Shown here: one piece after another, positions 56,514 through 64,000 of the stretch
Position numbering within the stretch: position 1 is the first letter of the stretch
How the letters are laid out: every line of letters starts with the position of its first letter
Assembly (NCBI RefSeq): GCF_000514815.1
Contig: NZ_AZWQ01000018.1
Coordinates: 118 to 64,117 of the forward strand
Length of the DNA stretch: 64,000 nt
From: Salinispora fenicalii
GTDB lineage: Bacteria; Actinomycetota; Actinomycetes; Mycobacteriales; Micromonosporaceae
Direction of reading: 5' to 3'
Notes under the pieces: model-generated
What the model was told of the DNA's origin: nothing
Database searches by the model: none
What the model saw: only the letters and a program-made list of their open reading frames with translations
Program-made: the position numbers and the translations under genes

Positions 56514-57569
56514 GTGGACGTTACCCTGCGGGGATCCGCCGCCGATGAGGCGCGTGCGGCCTCGATCTCCCTCGACAAGATCGGCAAGCGCTACCCGGAC
56601 GGCACTGAGGCGGTCCAGGAGCTGACCCTGGAGGTCGCGGCCGGCGAGTTGGTAGTGCTGATCGGCCCCTCCGGCTGCGGCAAGTCAACCGTGCTCCGGA
56701 TGGTGAACCGCCTCATCGAGCCGACCGGCGGCCGGATCCTGCTCGATGGAGCAGACGTCACGCGGGTGGACCCGGTACGGCTGCGCCGCCGCATCGGCTA
56801 CGTGATCCAGAACGTCGGCCTCTTCCCGCACCAGACCATCAGTGCGAACGTCGCCACCGTGCCACAGCTGCTCGGCTGGCCCCGGGATCGCCGCCGGCAG
56901 CGAGTCACCGAGCTGTTGGAGCTGGTCGGCCTGGACCCGGCCCAGTTCGGCTCCCGCTACCCGCATGAGCTCTCCGGTGGTCAACGGCAGCGGGTTGGCG
57001 TGGCCCGGGCGCTCGCCGCGGACCCGGTGGTCCTGCTGATGGACGAGCCCTTCTCCGCGGTTGACCCGATCGTCCGGACCCGGCTCCAGGAGGAGTTCCT
57101 GCGGTTGCAGGCCGAGGTCCGCAAGACCATCGTGCTGGTAACGCACGACCTCGACGAGGCGGTTCGGCTGGGCGACCGGATCGCGGTGCTCTCCGAGGGC
57201 GGCCGCCTGGAGCAGTTCGACACCCCGGCCGCCGTGCTTGGCGCGCCAGCCACCCCGTTCGTCCGGGAGTTCGTCGGTGCCGACCGGGGCATCCGACGCT
57301 TGGCCGTCACCCCGGTCACCCGGGAGACGGTCGAACCGGTCTCCGCCACCCCGGTCTCCGCCGAACTTCCCACGGTGCCGCTCGGGGCATCGGCGTACGA
57401 CGCGCTGGGGGTCCTGTTGACCTCTACGGCGGACCGGGTGGTGGTGATCGACCAGGAACAGCCCGTGGGTGTCCTCACCCGATCCCGCCTGCTCGACCTG
57501 GGCCACCCCGACAACCAGAGCCGGCCGCCCGTTCCCAACGGGGCAGTCACCCCCGCAGATAGTCGATGA
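56514..57569 (+). CDS. ABC transporter ATPase of the osmoprotectant type
   Basis: A 351-residue ProV/OpuBA-like ATPase: Walker A IGPSGCGKSTVLRM, Q-loop YVIQNVGLFP, signature ELSGGQRQRVGVARAL, Walker B VVLLMDEPFSAVD, H-loop VTHDLDEA. The C-terminal 60 residues look like one partial CBS domain (LGVLLTSTADRVVVIDQEQPVGVLTRSRLLDL), which in OpuA senses ionic strength or nucleotides. The GTG at 56514 has AAGGA upstream, inside the divergent permease gene. The 3' end overlaps 57547-57852 by 23 bp. Confidence 0.93.
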   Translation: MDVTLRGSAADEARAASISLDKIGKRYPDGTEAVQELTLEVAAGELVVLIGPSGCGKSTVLRMVNRLIEPTGGRILLDGADVTRVDPVRLRRRIGYVIQNVGLFPHQTISANVATVPQLLGWPRDRRRQRVTELLELVGLDPAQFGSRYPHELSGGQRQRVGVARALAADPVVLLMDEPFSAVDPIVRTRLQEEFLRLQAEVRKTIVLVTHDLDEAVRLGDRIAVLSEGGRLEQFDTPAAVLGAPATPFVREFVGADRGIRRLAVTPVTRETVEPVSATPVSAELPTVPLGASAYDALGVLLTSTADRVVVIDQEQPVGVLTRSRLLDLGHPDNQSRPPVPNGAVTPADSR

Positions 57570-57852
57570 AGGCCGCCCGCAGCAGCGGTGCCGACTCCTC
57601 GTAGCCGTGGCCGGTCAGCTCCCGCCACAGCGCGACCGCCTCGTCGATGGTCGGTCCGACCGAGTTCGGCGCGCCATCCAGGGCGGCGGCCTCATCGGCG
57701 TTCGGCAGGTGCCGCAGAACCGACCAGAAAAACCGCACGTCCCGACGCTCCCGCGCGGCCGCGAACGCCTGCGTGCGCAGCTCCTCGGTGGAGAGCGCGT
57801 CCAACTCCTCGAACGACCGGCCGGCGGGGAAGGTCGAAGGTGTGTCGGTCAT
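57547..57852 (-). CDS. small conserved hypothetical protein
   Basis: A 101-residue soluble, helical, acidic protein (SFEELDALSTEELRTQAFAA; WSVLRHLPNADEAAA). I recognise no domain. It is convergent with the ABC ATPase, with overlapping 3' ends, and no ribosome site of unusual strength is seen. Confidence 0.6.
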   Translation of the reverse strand: MTDTPSTFPAGRSFEELDALSTEELRTQAFAAARERRDVRFFWSVLRHLPNADEAAALDGAPNSVGPTIDEAVALWRELTGHGYEESAPLLRAAFIDYLRG

Positions 57853-57926
57853 GCGGCCGAGCCTAGCCGTCGGGCTCCCCGCCGACCTGCTAGACGCGGG
57901 TCAGCAGCGGCCTACTGGAACGCGGG

Positions 57927-59132
57927 TCAGCGGCGGCTGGGATCCCAGTGCCGTCCAGTCCCCCAGTCCGGGAGATCCCACTGATCTGTTGGGCTCTCGA
58001 CGGGCTGGGGCGGCAGGGGCGCGGCCCAGTCCGTGAGCGGCTCGGGCCGCCGCACGCTCCAATCGGCGGGCAGTTGCTCGTCGGCATCGGGGCGGTCGGC
58101 CACCTCCTCCGGGTCGTCCCGCGACCCCCCATACGCCTCGACCAGCCGGGTGACCACCAGCCCCACCCCGAGCACCACCGCCCCGACCGCCCAGCGACTC
58201 GCCGAGAGTCCGCTCGCCCGCAGGTCCGTAAGGACGAGCGTGACCAACGAGACGGCCAGCAGGTCACCGAGGATGCCACCCCGGCGGCCGAAGGCGCTGG
58301 TGCCGGCGAGCAGCGCCGTTCCCACCGCCAGAACGGTCCAGTCCAGCCCCGACCCCACCGCGACCGGGCCAGCGGCGGGAGTCCCCAGTAGGGACCCGGC
58401 CAGCACGGCCAAGACGCTGGAGGCGACCAGCGCCCCGCCGGCCACCACCGGGGCCAGCACCCCCTGCCGGCGGGCCGGATCGGCAACCGGCCGGAACCGG
58501 CCAACCAGCCGCCGGATCGGCCGTAACGCGCCGAAGAGCCCGCCGAGCACGGCGAGCGCCGCGAACCCGGCGAACAGGTACAACGCGTCGCTCGTCGGAT
58601 CGTAGCTACCCTGCGGCAGAACCGTGTCACTGCTACGCTGCTCGATGTACCCGACCAGCGCCGCGCCGGCGGCCAGGCTGGCCGCCCAGGCGGGGACGTG
58701 CAACACCGTCACCACGAACGCCAGGAGCAGCCCGCCAAGCACCCCGGCGGCGATCGCCGGTCCGAGTGCGGCCACCGCACCCCGGTCCCCCTGCTCCGCC
58801 ATGTGCAGCGCCGCCGCGACGGCCGCCGGCCCGATCGCCAGATTCACCGCCGCAGTTCGCAGGCTCAGCCCGGCGGCGAGCGCCAGCGATCCGAGTACGG
58901 CCCCGTCAACGAGCAGTGACCGCAGTCCGTCGCCGCGCAGCGTGTCCGGGTTTTCCTGCCAGAGCAGGTACGCGACTCCGGCCGCGCCCACCAGGAGCAG
59001 AAGCTCCCAGACGACATGCACGCCGAGCCGGTCTCCACCAGACTCGGCCGGGGCCGGGGCCGGGCCGAGGACGACGGTGTGGGCATCGGGGGAGGGCTCC
59101 GAATTGCCTCGCACCGATTCGTCGTACCCCAT
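57927..59132 (-). CDS. multi-pass membrane protein, RbsC-like
   Basis: A 401-residue protein with about nine to ten helices. SLRTAAVNLAIGPAAVAAAL and AAGVLGGLLLAFVVTVL resemble the ribose/simple-sugar ABC permease family (RbsC-like), but no ATPase or binding protein adjoins it. The cytosolic C-terminal 80 residues are Pro/Trp/Asp-rich. GGAGGGCGGCTGC precedes the ATG at 59132. Confidence 0.7.
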   Translation of the reverse strand: MGYDESVRGNSEPSPDAHTVVLGPAPAPAESGGDRLGVHVVWELLLLVGAAGVAYLLWQENPDTLRGDGLRSLLVDGAVLGSLALAAGLSLRTAAVNLAIGPAAVAAALHMAEQGDRGAVAALGPAIAAGVLGGLLLAFVVTVLHVPAWAASLAAGAALVGYIEQRSSDTVLPQGSYDPTSDALYLFAGFAALAVLGGLFGALRPIRRLVGRFRPVADPARRQGVLAPVVAGGALVASSVLAVLAGSLLGTPAAGPVAVGSGLDWTVLAVGTALLAGTSAFGRRGGILGDLLAVSLVTLVLTDLRASGLSASRWAVGAVVLGVGLVVTRLVEAYGGSRDDPEEVADRPDADEQLPADWSVRRPEPLTDWAAPLPPQPVESPTDQWDLPDWGTGRHWDPSRR

Positions 59133-59253
59133 GCAGCCGCCCTCCACCTGGCCGCCCGTCACGGGTCCCGACGCGCGAAAGCGGTCCGGGGGCAGCCGTT
59201 ACTCTCCGGTGGCAGGCACCGTACCCGCGCGGGAAGCGCGGCGGAAGCCCTGC

Positions 59254-59793
59254 TCAGCGCTGGCCAGAGCGGCCTTCCCGGTCGCCGGGCTCGCGGTCCT
59301 GGTCATCCTCCTGCTCGGGAACCCGGCAGGAGCGCTCCAACCAGAGCGCGGCGGCCACCAACGCCAAGGCAGCGAGCAGGCTACTCCCCGCAACATTCCG
59401 GTCGCTCGCCGCGACCTGAGTGCGCTCCACGAACAGCCACCCGGTCACGCCCGCGTAGAAGCCGGCGAAGATCGCCCCCGCCAGCGCGGACGCCTTCGCC
59501 AGCACCACGAAGCGGGCAACCAACAACGGGTTCACCGGCTCCTGCCCCGGCCGGCGCTCAATCCGGGCCCGGGTGTTCATCGCGGCGTACGCTTCCAGCA
59601 CGGCGAGCCCGGCCAGGGTGATCACCGGCAGCCAGGGCAGGTCGCCGGGGAGGTAGTCGTAGTAGAAGAAGCTGATCAGCAGCCACGCCAGCCCGGCGGC
59701 GGCGAGGCCAGCGACCACCAGTGTGGAGATCCGGGTGGGGCCCATCCGGCCGGGCCCCGCGCCGTCCGGAGGTGATGACCTCGCCCGCGTCAT
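59254..59793 (-). CDS. DUF3180 membrane protein
   Basis: A 179-residue protein with four hydrophobic helices (LVVAGLAAAGLAWLLISFFYY; FVVLAKASALAGAIFAGFYAG). DUF3180 genes usually follow folK in actinobacteria, as here. The ATG at 59793 lies 19 bp after the folK stop; an ATG 48 bp later is possible. The function is unknown. Confidence 0.85.
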   Translation of the reverse strand: MTRARSSPPDGAGPGRMGPTRISTLVVAGLAAAGLAWLLISFFYYDYLPGDLPWLPVITLAGLAVLEAYAAMNTRARIERRPGQEPVNPLLVARFVVLAKASALAGAIFAGFYAGVTGWLFVERTQVAASDRNVAGSSLLAALALVAAALWLERSCRVPEQEDDQDREPGDREGRSGQR

Positions 59794-59812
59794 GCCCGCC
59801 GGCTCCGCTGCC

Positions 59813-60340
59813 TCATGCCGTTGACTCTAACCCCACTTCGGGGCAGGGACGCAGCTCCAACGCGTCCGCACCGACCGGCGCCGAGTTCAGCAGGTCGGTT
59901 ACCCAGCCGTGGCCCGGCAGCCGACCGTACGGCTGCAGGTCGAGCCAGGGCCGCAGGACGAAGGCGCGCAGGTGGGCGCGGGGGTGCGGTAGCGTCAGCT
60001 CGGGATCGTCCCGGAGCACTGGTGTGCCGTCCTGGGTCCAGACCGCGATGATGTCGACGTCGAGGGTGCGGGGCCCGAAGTGCCGGGCCGGGTCACGCTC
60101 ACGACCGGCCGCGCGCTCGGCCGCCTGGGCCCGCACCAGCCAATCCTCCGGCGCCGCTTCCGGATCTTCGGCCAGCACCGCGGCATTCAGATACGCGGGC
60201 TGGTCGCGGTCGCCCCAGGGCGGAGTCTCATAGACGCCGGAGACCAGGAGCACTGACGCCCCCAGCGCGGTGACCGCCGACTGTAGGTGGTCGGCCCGGT
60301 CGCCGAGGTTGCTGCCGAGGGAGAGCAGGGCGCGGGTCAC
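59813..60340 (-). CDS. folK: 2-amino-4-hydroxy-6-hydroxymethyldihydropteridine diphosphokinase
   Basis: A 175-residue pyrophosphokinase of folate synthesis. It begins ALLSLGSNLGDRADHL, and FGPRTLDVDIIAVW and LPHPRAHLRAFVLRPW are the conserved Mg/ATP and substrate motifs. The GTG at 60340 overlaps the folB stop (GTGA). Confidence 0.96.
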   Translation of the reverse strand: MTRALLSLGSNLGDRADHLQSAVTALGASVLLVSGVYETPPWGDRDQPAYLNAAVLAEDPEAAPEDWLVRAQAAERAAGRERDPARHFGPRTLDVDIIAVWTQDGTPVLRDDPELTLPHPRAHLRAFVLRPWLDLQPYGRLPGHGWVTDLLNSAPVGADALELRPCPEVGLESTA

Positions 60341-60699
60341 GAGGCGGACCTGGTCATGGTGACGGCCACGTCGCTGAAGCTATCCGAGATGGGGGCCTGC
60401 GGCTTGTGCACCGTCACCGTGGCGGTACGGACCCGGGCGTCGGCCAGACAGACCGTGAGGAGCCGGTCGGCGAGGGTCTCAATCAGGTTGACCGGCTCCC
60501 CGGCCACCACCGCCGCCAGCCGCTCGGCCAACTCGCCGTAGTGGACGGTGTCGGTCACCTCGTCCGAACGGGCGGCCGGGGCGAGGTCCAGCTCCAGCAG
60601 CGCGTCCACGACGAAGTCCTGCCCATGCGCCCGCTCGAAGTCGTACACCCCGTGCCGGCCGTGCACCCGCAGGCCGGTCAGCTCGATCCGGTCGGTCAT
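60337..60699 (-). CDS. folB: dihydroneopterin aldolase
   Basis: A 120-residue enzyme cleaving 7,8-dihydroneopterin. LRVHGRHGVYDFERAHGQDFVVD and the Lys-containing VHKPQAPI are family motifs. The ATG at 60699 shares one base with the folP stop (TGATG); an in-frame GTG one codon earlier is also possible. Confidence 0.95.
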   Translation of the reverse strand: MTDRIELTGLRVHGRHGVYDFERAHGQDFVVDALLELDLAPAARSDEVTDTVHYGELAERLAAVVAGEPVNLIETLADRLLTVCLADARVRTATVTVHKPQAPISDSFSDVAVTMTRSAS

Positions 60700-61592
60700 C
60701 ACTGTTCTCCCCTGGGCCGGGCGCCACCGGTGGAGGCCGGCCCAGACGATCCGGCGGAGGCCAGCCGGGGCGATCCGGTGGCCCGCCAGACGGCCAGCGC
60801 GTCCGCGGTCGCCCGGACGTCGTGCACCCGTACTCCCCAGGCGCCGGCCGCGACCGCGAGCACGCTGGTGGCGACGGTGGCGACCTCCCGGCCCTCGGTC
60901 GGCCGCGGCGTGCCGTCAACGGCGAGCAGGCCGCCCAGGTGGGATTTGCGGCTGGCGGCGAAGAGCAGCGGGTAGCCGAGCGCCAGCAGCTCCGGCAGCC
61001 GGGCGCTCAGCTCCCAGTTGTGGGCGGCGGTCTTGGCGAAGCCGAGCCCCGGGTCGATGACGATGCGGTCGGCCGCCACCCCGGCGGCGAGGGCCGCCTC
61101 GACCCGCTGCGCCAGCTCAGCCTTGACGTCGGCGACGACGTCGCCGTAGCGGGCCAGCTCCCGCATCTCGCGGGAGTGCCCGCGCCAGTGCATGAGCACC
61201 CAGGGGCAGCCGGCGTCCCGGACCACCCGGGCCATTTCCGGGTCGGCGAGCCCGCCGGAGACATCGTTGACCACCCGCGCCCCGGCGGCGAGCGCCAGCT
61301 CGGCCACCCGGGCCCGGGTGGTGTCGATACTGACCGGCACGCCGGCGGTGGCCAGCTCGCGGATCACCGGCCGCACCCGGGCCACCTCGGTGTCGGCGGC
61401 CACCCGGTCCGCCCCGGGTCGGGTGGACTCGCCACCCACGTCCACCAGGTGGGCACCGTCGTCGCGCAGCCGCACGCCGTGTGCGATGGCGGCATCGAGA
61501 TCGGCGTAGCGTCCGCCGTCGGAGAAGGAGTCCGGCGTGACGTTCAGGATGCCCATCACCACCGGGGACGAGGCCTGCACCAGATCGGTCAC
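60699..61592 (-). CDS. folP: dihydropteroate synthase
   Basis: A 297-residue TIM-barrel enzyme joining pABA to the pterin diphosphate; target of sulfonamides. MGILNVTPDSFSDGG, GGESTRPGA, NDVSGG, PGLGFAKT and SRKSHLGG are the conserved loops. The GTG at 61592 lies six bases after a TACGGT -10 box (61604-61599), so the transcript looks leaderless. The frame is open upstream to 61865 without supporting homology. The last 25 residues are Ser/Gly-rich. Confidence 0.95.
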   Translation of the reverse strand: MTDLVQASSPVVMGILNVTPDSFSDGGRYADLDAAIAHGVRLRDDGAHLVDVGGESTRPGADRVAADTEVARVRPVIRELATAGVPVSIDTTRARVAELALAAGARVVNDVSGGLADPEMARVVRDAGCPWVLMHWRGHSREMRELARYGDVVADVKAELAQRVEAALAAGVAADRIVIDPGLGFAKTAAHNWELSARLPELLALGYPLLFAASRKSHLGGLLAVDGTPRPTEGREVATVATSVLAVAAGAWGVRVHDVRATADALAVWRATGSPRLASAGSSGPASTGGARPRGEQ

Positions 61593-61932
61593 AAGGAGAC
61601 CGTACCGGTCCTCGTTGGCGCTCCCGCGCCACCCGGCCCGGGGGCGCTGACATGCGCGTCGGTGCAGGTGCGGGGTCGGACGACAGAGTCGGATCGGGGT
61701 CATTCTTCGCGGCTTGTCGCAGACAGTGGGTGGCCGTACGCTTTGGAATTGCCGAGCATCGAGATGGCGAAGCCTGGAGGGAGGGCCGAAGCGGGAAAAT
61801 CCGCCCAGGACCCACCGACACATGGTGGGTGACGACCCGCGGCGGCCTAGCCGCAACGTGAGCACCGTTCCCGCCAGGCATGCCTACTGCACCGCCGCGG
61901 CGCCGCCGGCCGCGAAATGGGGAGGTTTTCCA
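61593..61932 (+). promoter_or_regulatory. non-coding region upstream of the secretion-like genes, possible structured leader
   Basis: 340 bp without a supported gene. It carries the folP promoter at its left end and a stem-loop ACCCACC-N7-GGTGGGT (61810-61830) in the plus-strand leader of the next gene. GC-rich complementary patches occur at 61770-61805, but I could not match a known riboswitch by eye. Confidence 0.35.
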
Positions 61933-62244
61933 GTGATCGCCATCGAGCTGACGGAGGCGGCATCGTCCGCCGCCCACGCTCTCACCGCTATGAGCGCGAC
62001 ACCGCTCGCCGAGCCCGCGCCCACCGGCATCGACACCGAGGGCGTTGTCGGCTTCTTCGCCAGCAAGATTGCCCCGATCCTGCTGGCCGTGCTGGGCGTC
62101 ATCTTCATCGGGCGGGCGAGCCGGGGCGAGATCTCCAAGGTGCTGACGAGCTCGGCTATCGCGATCGTCGGCCTGGCCTTCATCGCCGGGGCCGCCACCC
62201 TCTTCTTCGTCGGTGACTACCTGATCGACCTGATCTTCGAATAG
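61933..62244 (+). CDS. small membrane protein of the secretion-like locus
   Basis: A 103-residue protein with two hydrophobic helices (IAPILLAVLGVIFIG; AIAIVGLAFIAGAATLFFVG). Size and layout resemble VirB2-like or conjugation-associated small membrane subunits in actinobacteria. The GTG at 61933 follows GGGGAGG seven bases upstream, and the frame is open upstream without support. It is followed in 14 bp by a PrgI-like gene. Confidence 0.65.
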   Translation: MIAIELTEAASSAAHALTAMSATPLAEPAPTGIDTEGVVGFFASKIAPILLAVLGVIFIGRASRGEISKVLTSSAIAIVGLAFIAGAATLFFVGDYLIDLIFE

Positions 62245-62258
62245 GCGCGGGCACAAGC

Positions 62259-62621
62259 ATGCGGCTGCGCACCGACGACGACATCTACCGGGCTCGCCTG
62301 GTCTACCTCGGACCACCCGGCTACACCCTCCCGGTCCACCTCCCGTACGCCCAGTACGGGCTCTTCATCCTGCTCGTTCCCCTCTACATGTTCATCCACT
62401 GGTTGGTCACGCTGCAGGTCGAGCTCTTCCCGGCGTGGGAGATCGCCCTCGCGATCGTGACCACCTCGTTCGTCTTCCGGTACGTCGACCCGGACCGGCC
62501 CGCGCGCATGGTGATCCACACCGCGCTGACCGACTGGCGACGCACCCGGGAGCCGGCCGCCGAGCAACGCGACCCCCGCCTAGTCGGCAGCCGGATCAGG
62601 ATCCGAGAGGAACTGGCATGA
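62259..62621 (+). CDS. PrgI/TcpE-like membrane protein
   Basis: A 120-residue protein with two hydrophobic helices near residues 30-75 (YGLFILLVPLYMFIHWLVTL; IALAIVTTSFVFRYVDPD) between polar ends. The layout matches PrgI-family proteins that precede a VirB4-like ATPase in Gram-positive conjugation systems. The stop overlaps a 13-codon open frame (ATGA). Confidence 0.65.
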   Translation: MRLRTDDDIYRARLVYLGPPGYTLPVHLPYAQYGLFILLVPLYMFIHWLVTLQVELFPAWEIALAIVTTSFVFRYVDPDRPARMVIHTALTDWRRTREPAAEQRDPRLVGSRIRIREELA

Positions 62622-62659
62622 CCGGGCAGTGCAACGACGCGGGTGAGGCGGTCGCATGA
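62618..62659 (+). other. 13-codon open frame bridging two genes
   Basis: ATG at 62618 overlaps the previous stop (ATGA), and its own TGA (62657-62659) overlaps the next ATG (62656). It would encode MTGQCNDAGEAVA. It could be a translational relay rather than a functional peptide. Confidence 0.4.
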
Positions 62660-64000
62660 GTTCCCACTACGCGCCGGGACCCCCGGCCGGGCAGCCGGAC
62701 GCGCCCCCAAGTGACGCAACGCAGTCTCTTGACTACACTCTGGAGCGGGGGGAGGCCCGACCCGACCCGGCCCGGGCTACCTCCCCCGGCCATGGCGGGG
62801 TCGGCGTCTTCCAGGCACCCCGCCCACTGCAGCAGCGGACGCCCCCGGAGCCGACACCGGCCGCCGGCACCGACATCGACTCCCCCTTCCTCGACCTGTT
62901 TGGCGCGACCCGCCCGGCACGGTCCACGCCGGGCCGGGCAGCGGCGCGCGAACAGCAGCCAACCATCCCCCAGCAGCTCGTCGCCGCGGACCCACTCGTC
63001 GCCGCGGACCCACCCGCCGCACCAACCACCCCCGTCGCACCAACCACCCCCGCCGCACCAACCGCTCCCGCCGCACCAGCCGCTCCCGCCGCACCAGCCG
63101 CCCCCGTCGCACTGACAGAGGTGGAGCGGCCGCCAGCCGGGCCGGCCCGGCGCTCCACCCGGGTACCGCACCAGGTCGGCGAGCGGCTCGCCCGGCCAGC
63201 GACCGAGCGGACAGCTCCGCCGCCAGCCGACGCCGCGCCGCAGCGCCACCCCAGCGAACGGCCGGAGCCGGACACCGGAGACGCGCCCCCGTCCGATCGG
63301 CGCTCCACCAGCCGTCGGGGCCGCGCCACCAAACCGGCGCGAGTTCGACCACCAAAGATCAAATTCAGGGACCGGGACCCGTCGGTGGAGCTGGCCATCA
63401 CCGAGATCGCGGGCCACCTGACCTTCACCCCCAACACGGTCACCGCCTGGTACTGGCTACCCGAAGTGCGCTGGGCCTTCCGTCCCGACGCCGAGCGGGA
63501 AGCGCTGCTCGCGGCGATCTCCGAGCAGTACGCCGGGCTGGCCGGATTCCGCCTGCACCTGCGGCGCACCACCCGCCCGTTCCCGGCCGACGAGTGGGCC
63601 CGCACCATCGACACCCACACCCGGGCACCGCTACCCGACGTCCCGGGGACACCGAGCTGGGCAGATCATCTGGTCGCCGCGCAACGGCACCTGCTCTCGG
63701 TCAACCATGCCGAGGGACAGACGTACCTGGGGGTGACCTTCGCCCGGCGCTCGTTGGGCGACTCTCTGGTGGAGCGGGTACGACGCACCTTCGGTCGCGG
63801 CGTCGCCGACGGCGAACGACGCAAGCTCGGCCGTACCGTCGAGCAGTTCGACGAGGTGCTGGGTGCCTTCGGAATGCGCGGACGCCGGGTCACCACCCCC
63901 GAGCTGGAGTGGCTCCTCTACCGCTCGGTGGCGCTCTGCATGGCCCCGCCCGGGCGACTCTCCCCGGTCACCGACGGGCACTGGGAACGCGGCGACCTGC
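62656..64000 (+). CDS. large secretion-type protein, N-terminal part (3' end outside window)
   Basis: 448 codons are open to the window edge. Residues 1-220 are low-complexity (Pro/Ala-rich), including five 18-bp tandem repeats at 63019-63108 coding A-P-x-x-P-x units. From about residue 235 a folded domain starts (DPSVELAITEIAGHLTFTP, AWYWLPEVRWAF, GLAGFRLHLRRTTRPFP), resembling the N-terminal domain of VirB4/TraC-like proteins of actinobacterial type IV-like loci. No Walker motif is reached yet. GTGAGG is the weak ribosome site. Confidence 0.7.
   Translation, partial: MSSHYAPGPPAGQPDAPPSDATQSLDYTLERGEARPDPARATSPGHGGVGVFQAPRPLQQRTPPEPTPAAGTDIDSPFLDLFGATRPARSTPGRAAAREQQPTIPQQLVAADPLVAADPPAAPTTPVAPTTPAAPTAPAAPAAPAAPAAPVALTEVERPPAGPARRSTRVPHQVGERLARPATERTAPPPADAAPQRHPSERPEPDTGDAPPSDRRSTSRRGRATKPARVRPPKIKFRDRDPSVELAITEIAGHLTFTPNTVTAWYWLPEVRWAFRPDAEREALLAAISEQYAGLAGFRLHLRRTTRPFPADEWARTIDTHTRAPLPDVPGTPSWADHLVAAQRHLLSVNHAEGQTYLGVTFARRSLGDSLVERVRRTFGRGVADGERRKLGRTVEQFDEVLGAFGMRGRRVTTPELEWLLYRSVALCMAPPGRLSPVTDGHWERGDL
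63019..63108 (+). repeat. five 18-bp tandem repeats in coding sequence
   Basis: Units of the type GCACCAACCACCCCCGTC occur at 63019, 63037, 63055, 63073 and 63091, with one to four mismatches. They encode Ala/Pro/Thr-rich hexapeptides in the disordered part of the large protein. Copy number could vary between strains. Confidence 0.85.

Noticed and set aside
62596..63620. Minus-strand open frames opposite the large secretion-type gene
   Set aside because: Repetitive Gly/Trp- and Ala-rich translations mirror the 18-bp repeats of the plus-strand gene, which has a coherent folded domain.

Overview
The window is about 64 kb of GC-rich (roughly 70 percent) actinobacterial chromosome. Lsr2, CarD, RadA-DisA, DUF397, SARP and DUF3180 genes, frequent GTG starts, leaderless promoters and 4-bp stop/start overlaps point to Micromonosporaceae (Salinispora, Micromonospora or Actinoplanes). 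The family call is an inference from gene content and order, not a database match. Most of the window is ordinary core genome. It is interrupted by a small biosynthetic cluster, an islet flanked by decayed insertion sequences, a deletion scar, and, at the right edge, the start of a type IV secretion-like locus.

Region 1 (1-12.3 kb): RidA (partial), a TetR regulator, class II fumarase, a scar where a divergent MocR regulator and EamA exporter lost their 5' ends, a large SARP/AfsR-type regulator, class I Fe-S fumarase, a beta-propeller membrane protein, and an MFS exporter divergent from an ArsR-like regulator.

Region 2 (12.3-22.2 kb): tyrosine catabolism. It holds an Lrp regulator, 4-hydroxyphenylpyruvate dioxygenase, a HisC-like (probably aromatic) aminotransferase, fumarylacetoacetase, an uncharacterised gene translationally coupled to it, and homogentisate dioxygenase. 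The only step without a recognised enzyme is maleylacetoacetate isomerisation, so the coupled gene is a candidate.

Region 3 (22.2-27 kb): a TPR protein; a peroxiredoxin and TetR pair between relics of IS110-like and ISL3-like transposases; then ispF, ispD and carD.

Region 4 (27-32 kb): type III polyketide synthase, acyl-CoA dehydrogenase-like flavoprotein, methyltransferase and UbiA prenyltransferase. This gene set resembles clusters for prenylated alkyl-methoxyhydroquinones.

Region 5 (32-50 kb): housekeeping genes: a lipoprotein, radA, disA, peptide deformylase with an ACT protein, mutY, clpC, lsr2, lysS, coaX, nadC-nadB, panD-panC and a DUF2520 gene.

Region 6 (50-57.6 kb): a MidA/NDUFAF7-type methyltransferase coupled to an extra NuoD, a repeat-rich membrane protein, and an osmoprotectant-type ABC transporter. 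The transporter's binding protein appears circularly permuted, and its ATPase starts back-to-back with a permease gene.

Region 7 (57.6-64 kb): small hypothetical and membrane proteins, the folP-folB-folK operon with a DUF3180 gene, then a small membrane protein, a PrgI-like protein, a 13-codon coupled open frame and the N-terminal part of a large secretion-type protein that runs off the window.

The most novel items are the permuted binding protein, the unknown gene in the tyrosine pathway, the MidA-NuoD pair, and the TetR/peroxiredoxin islet with two dyad operators.
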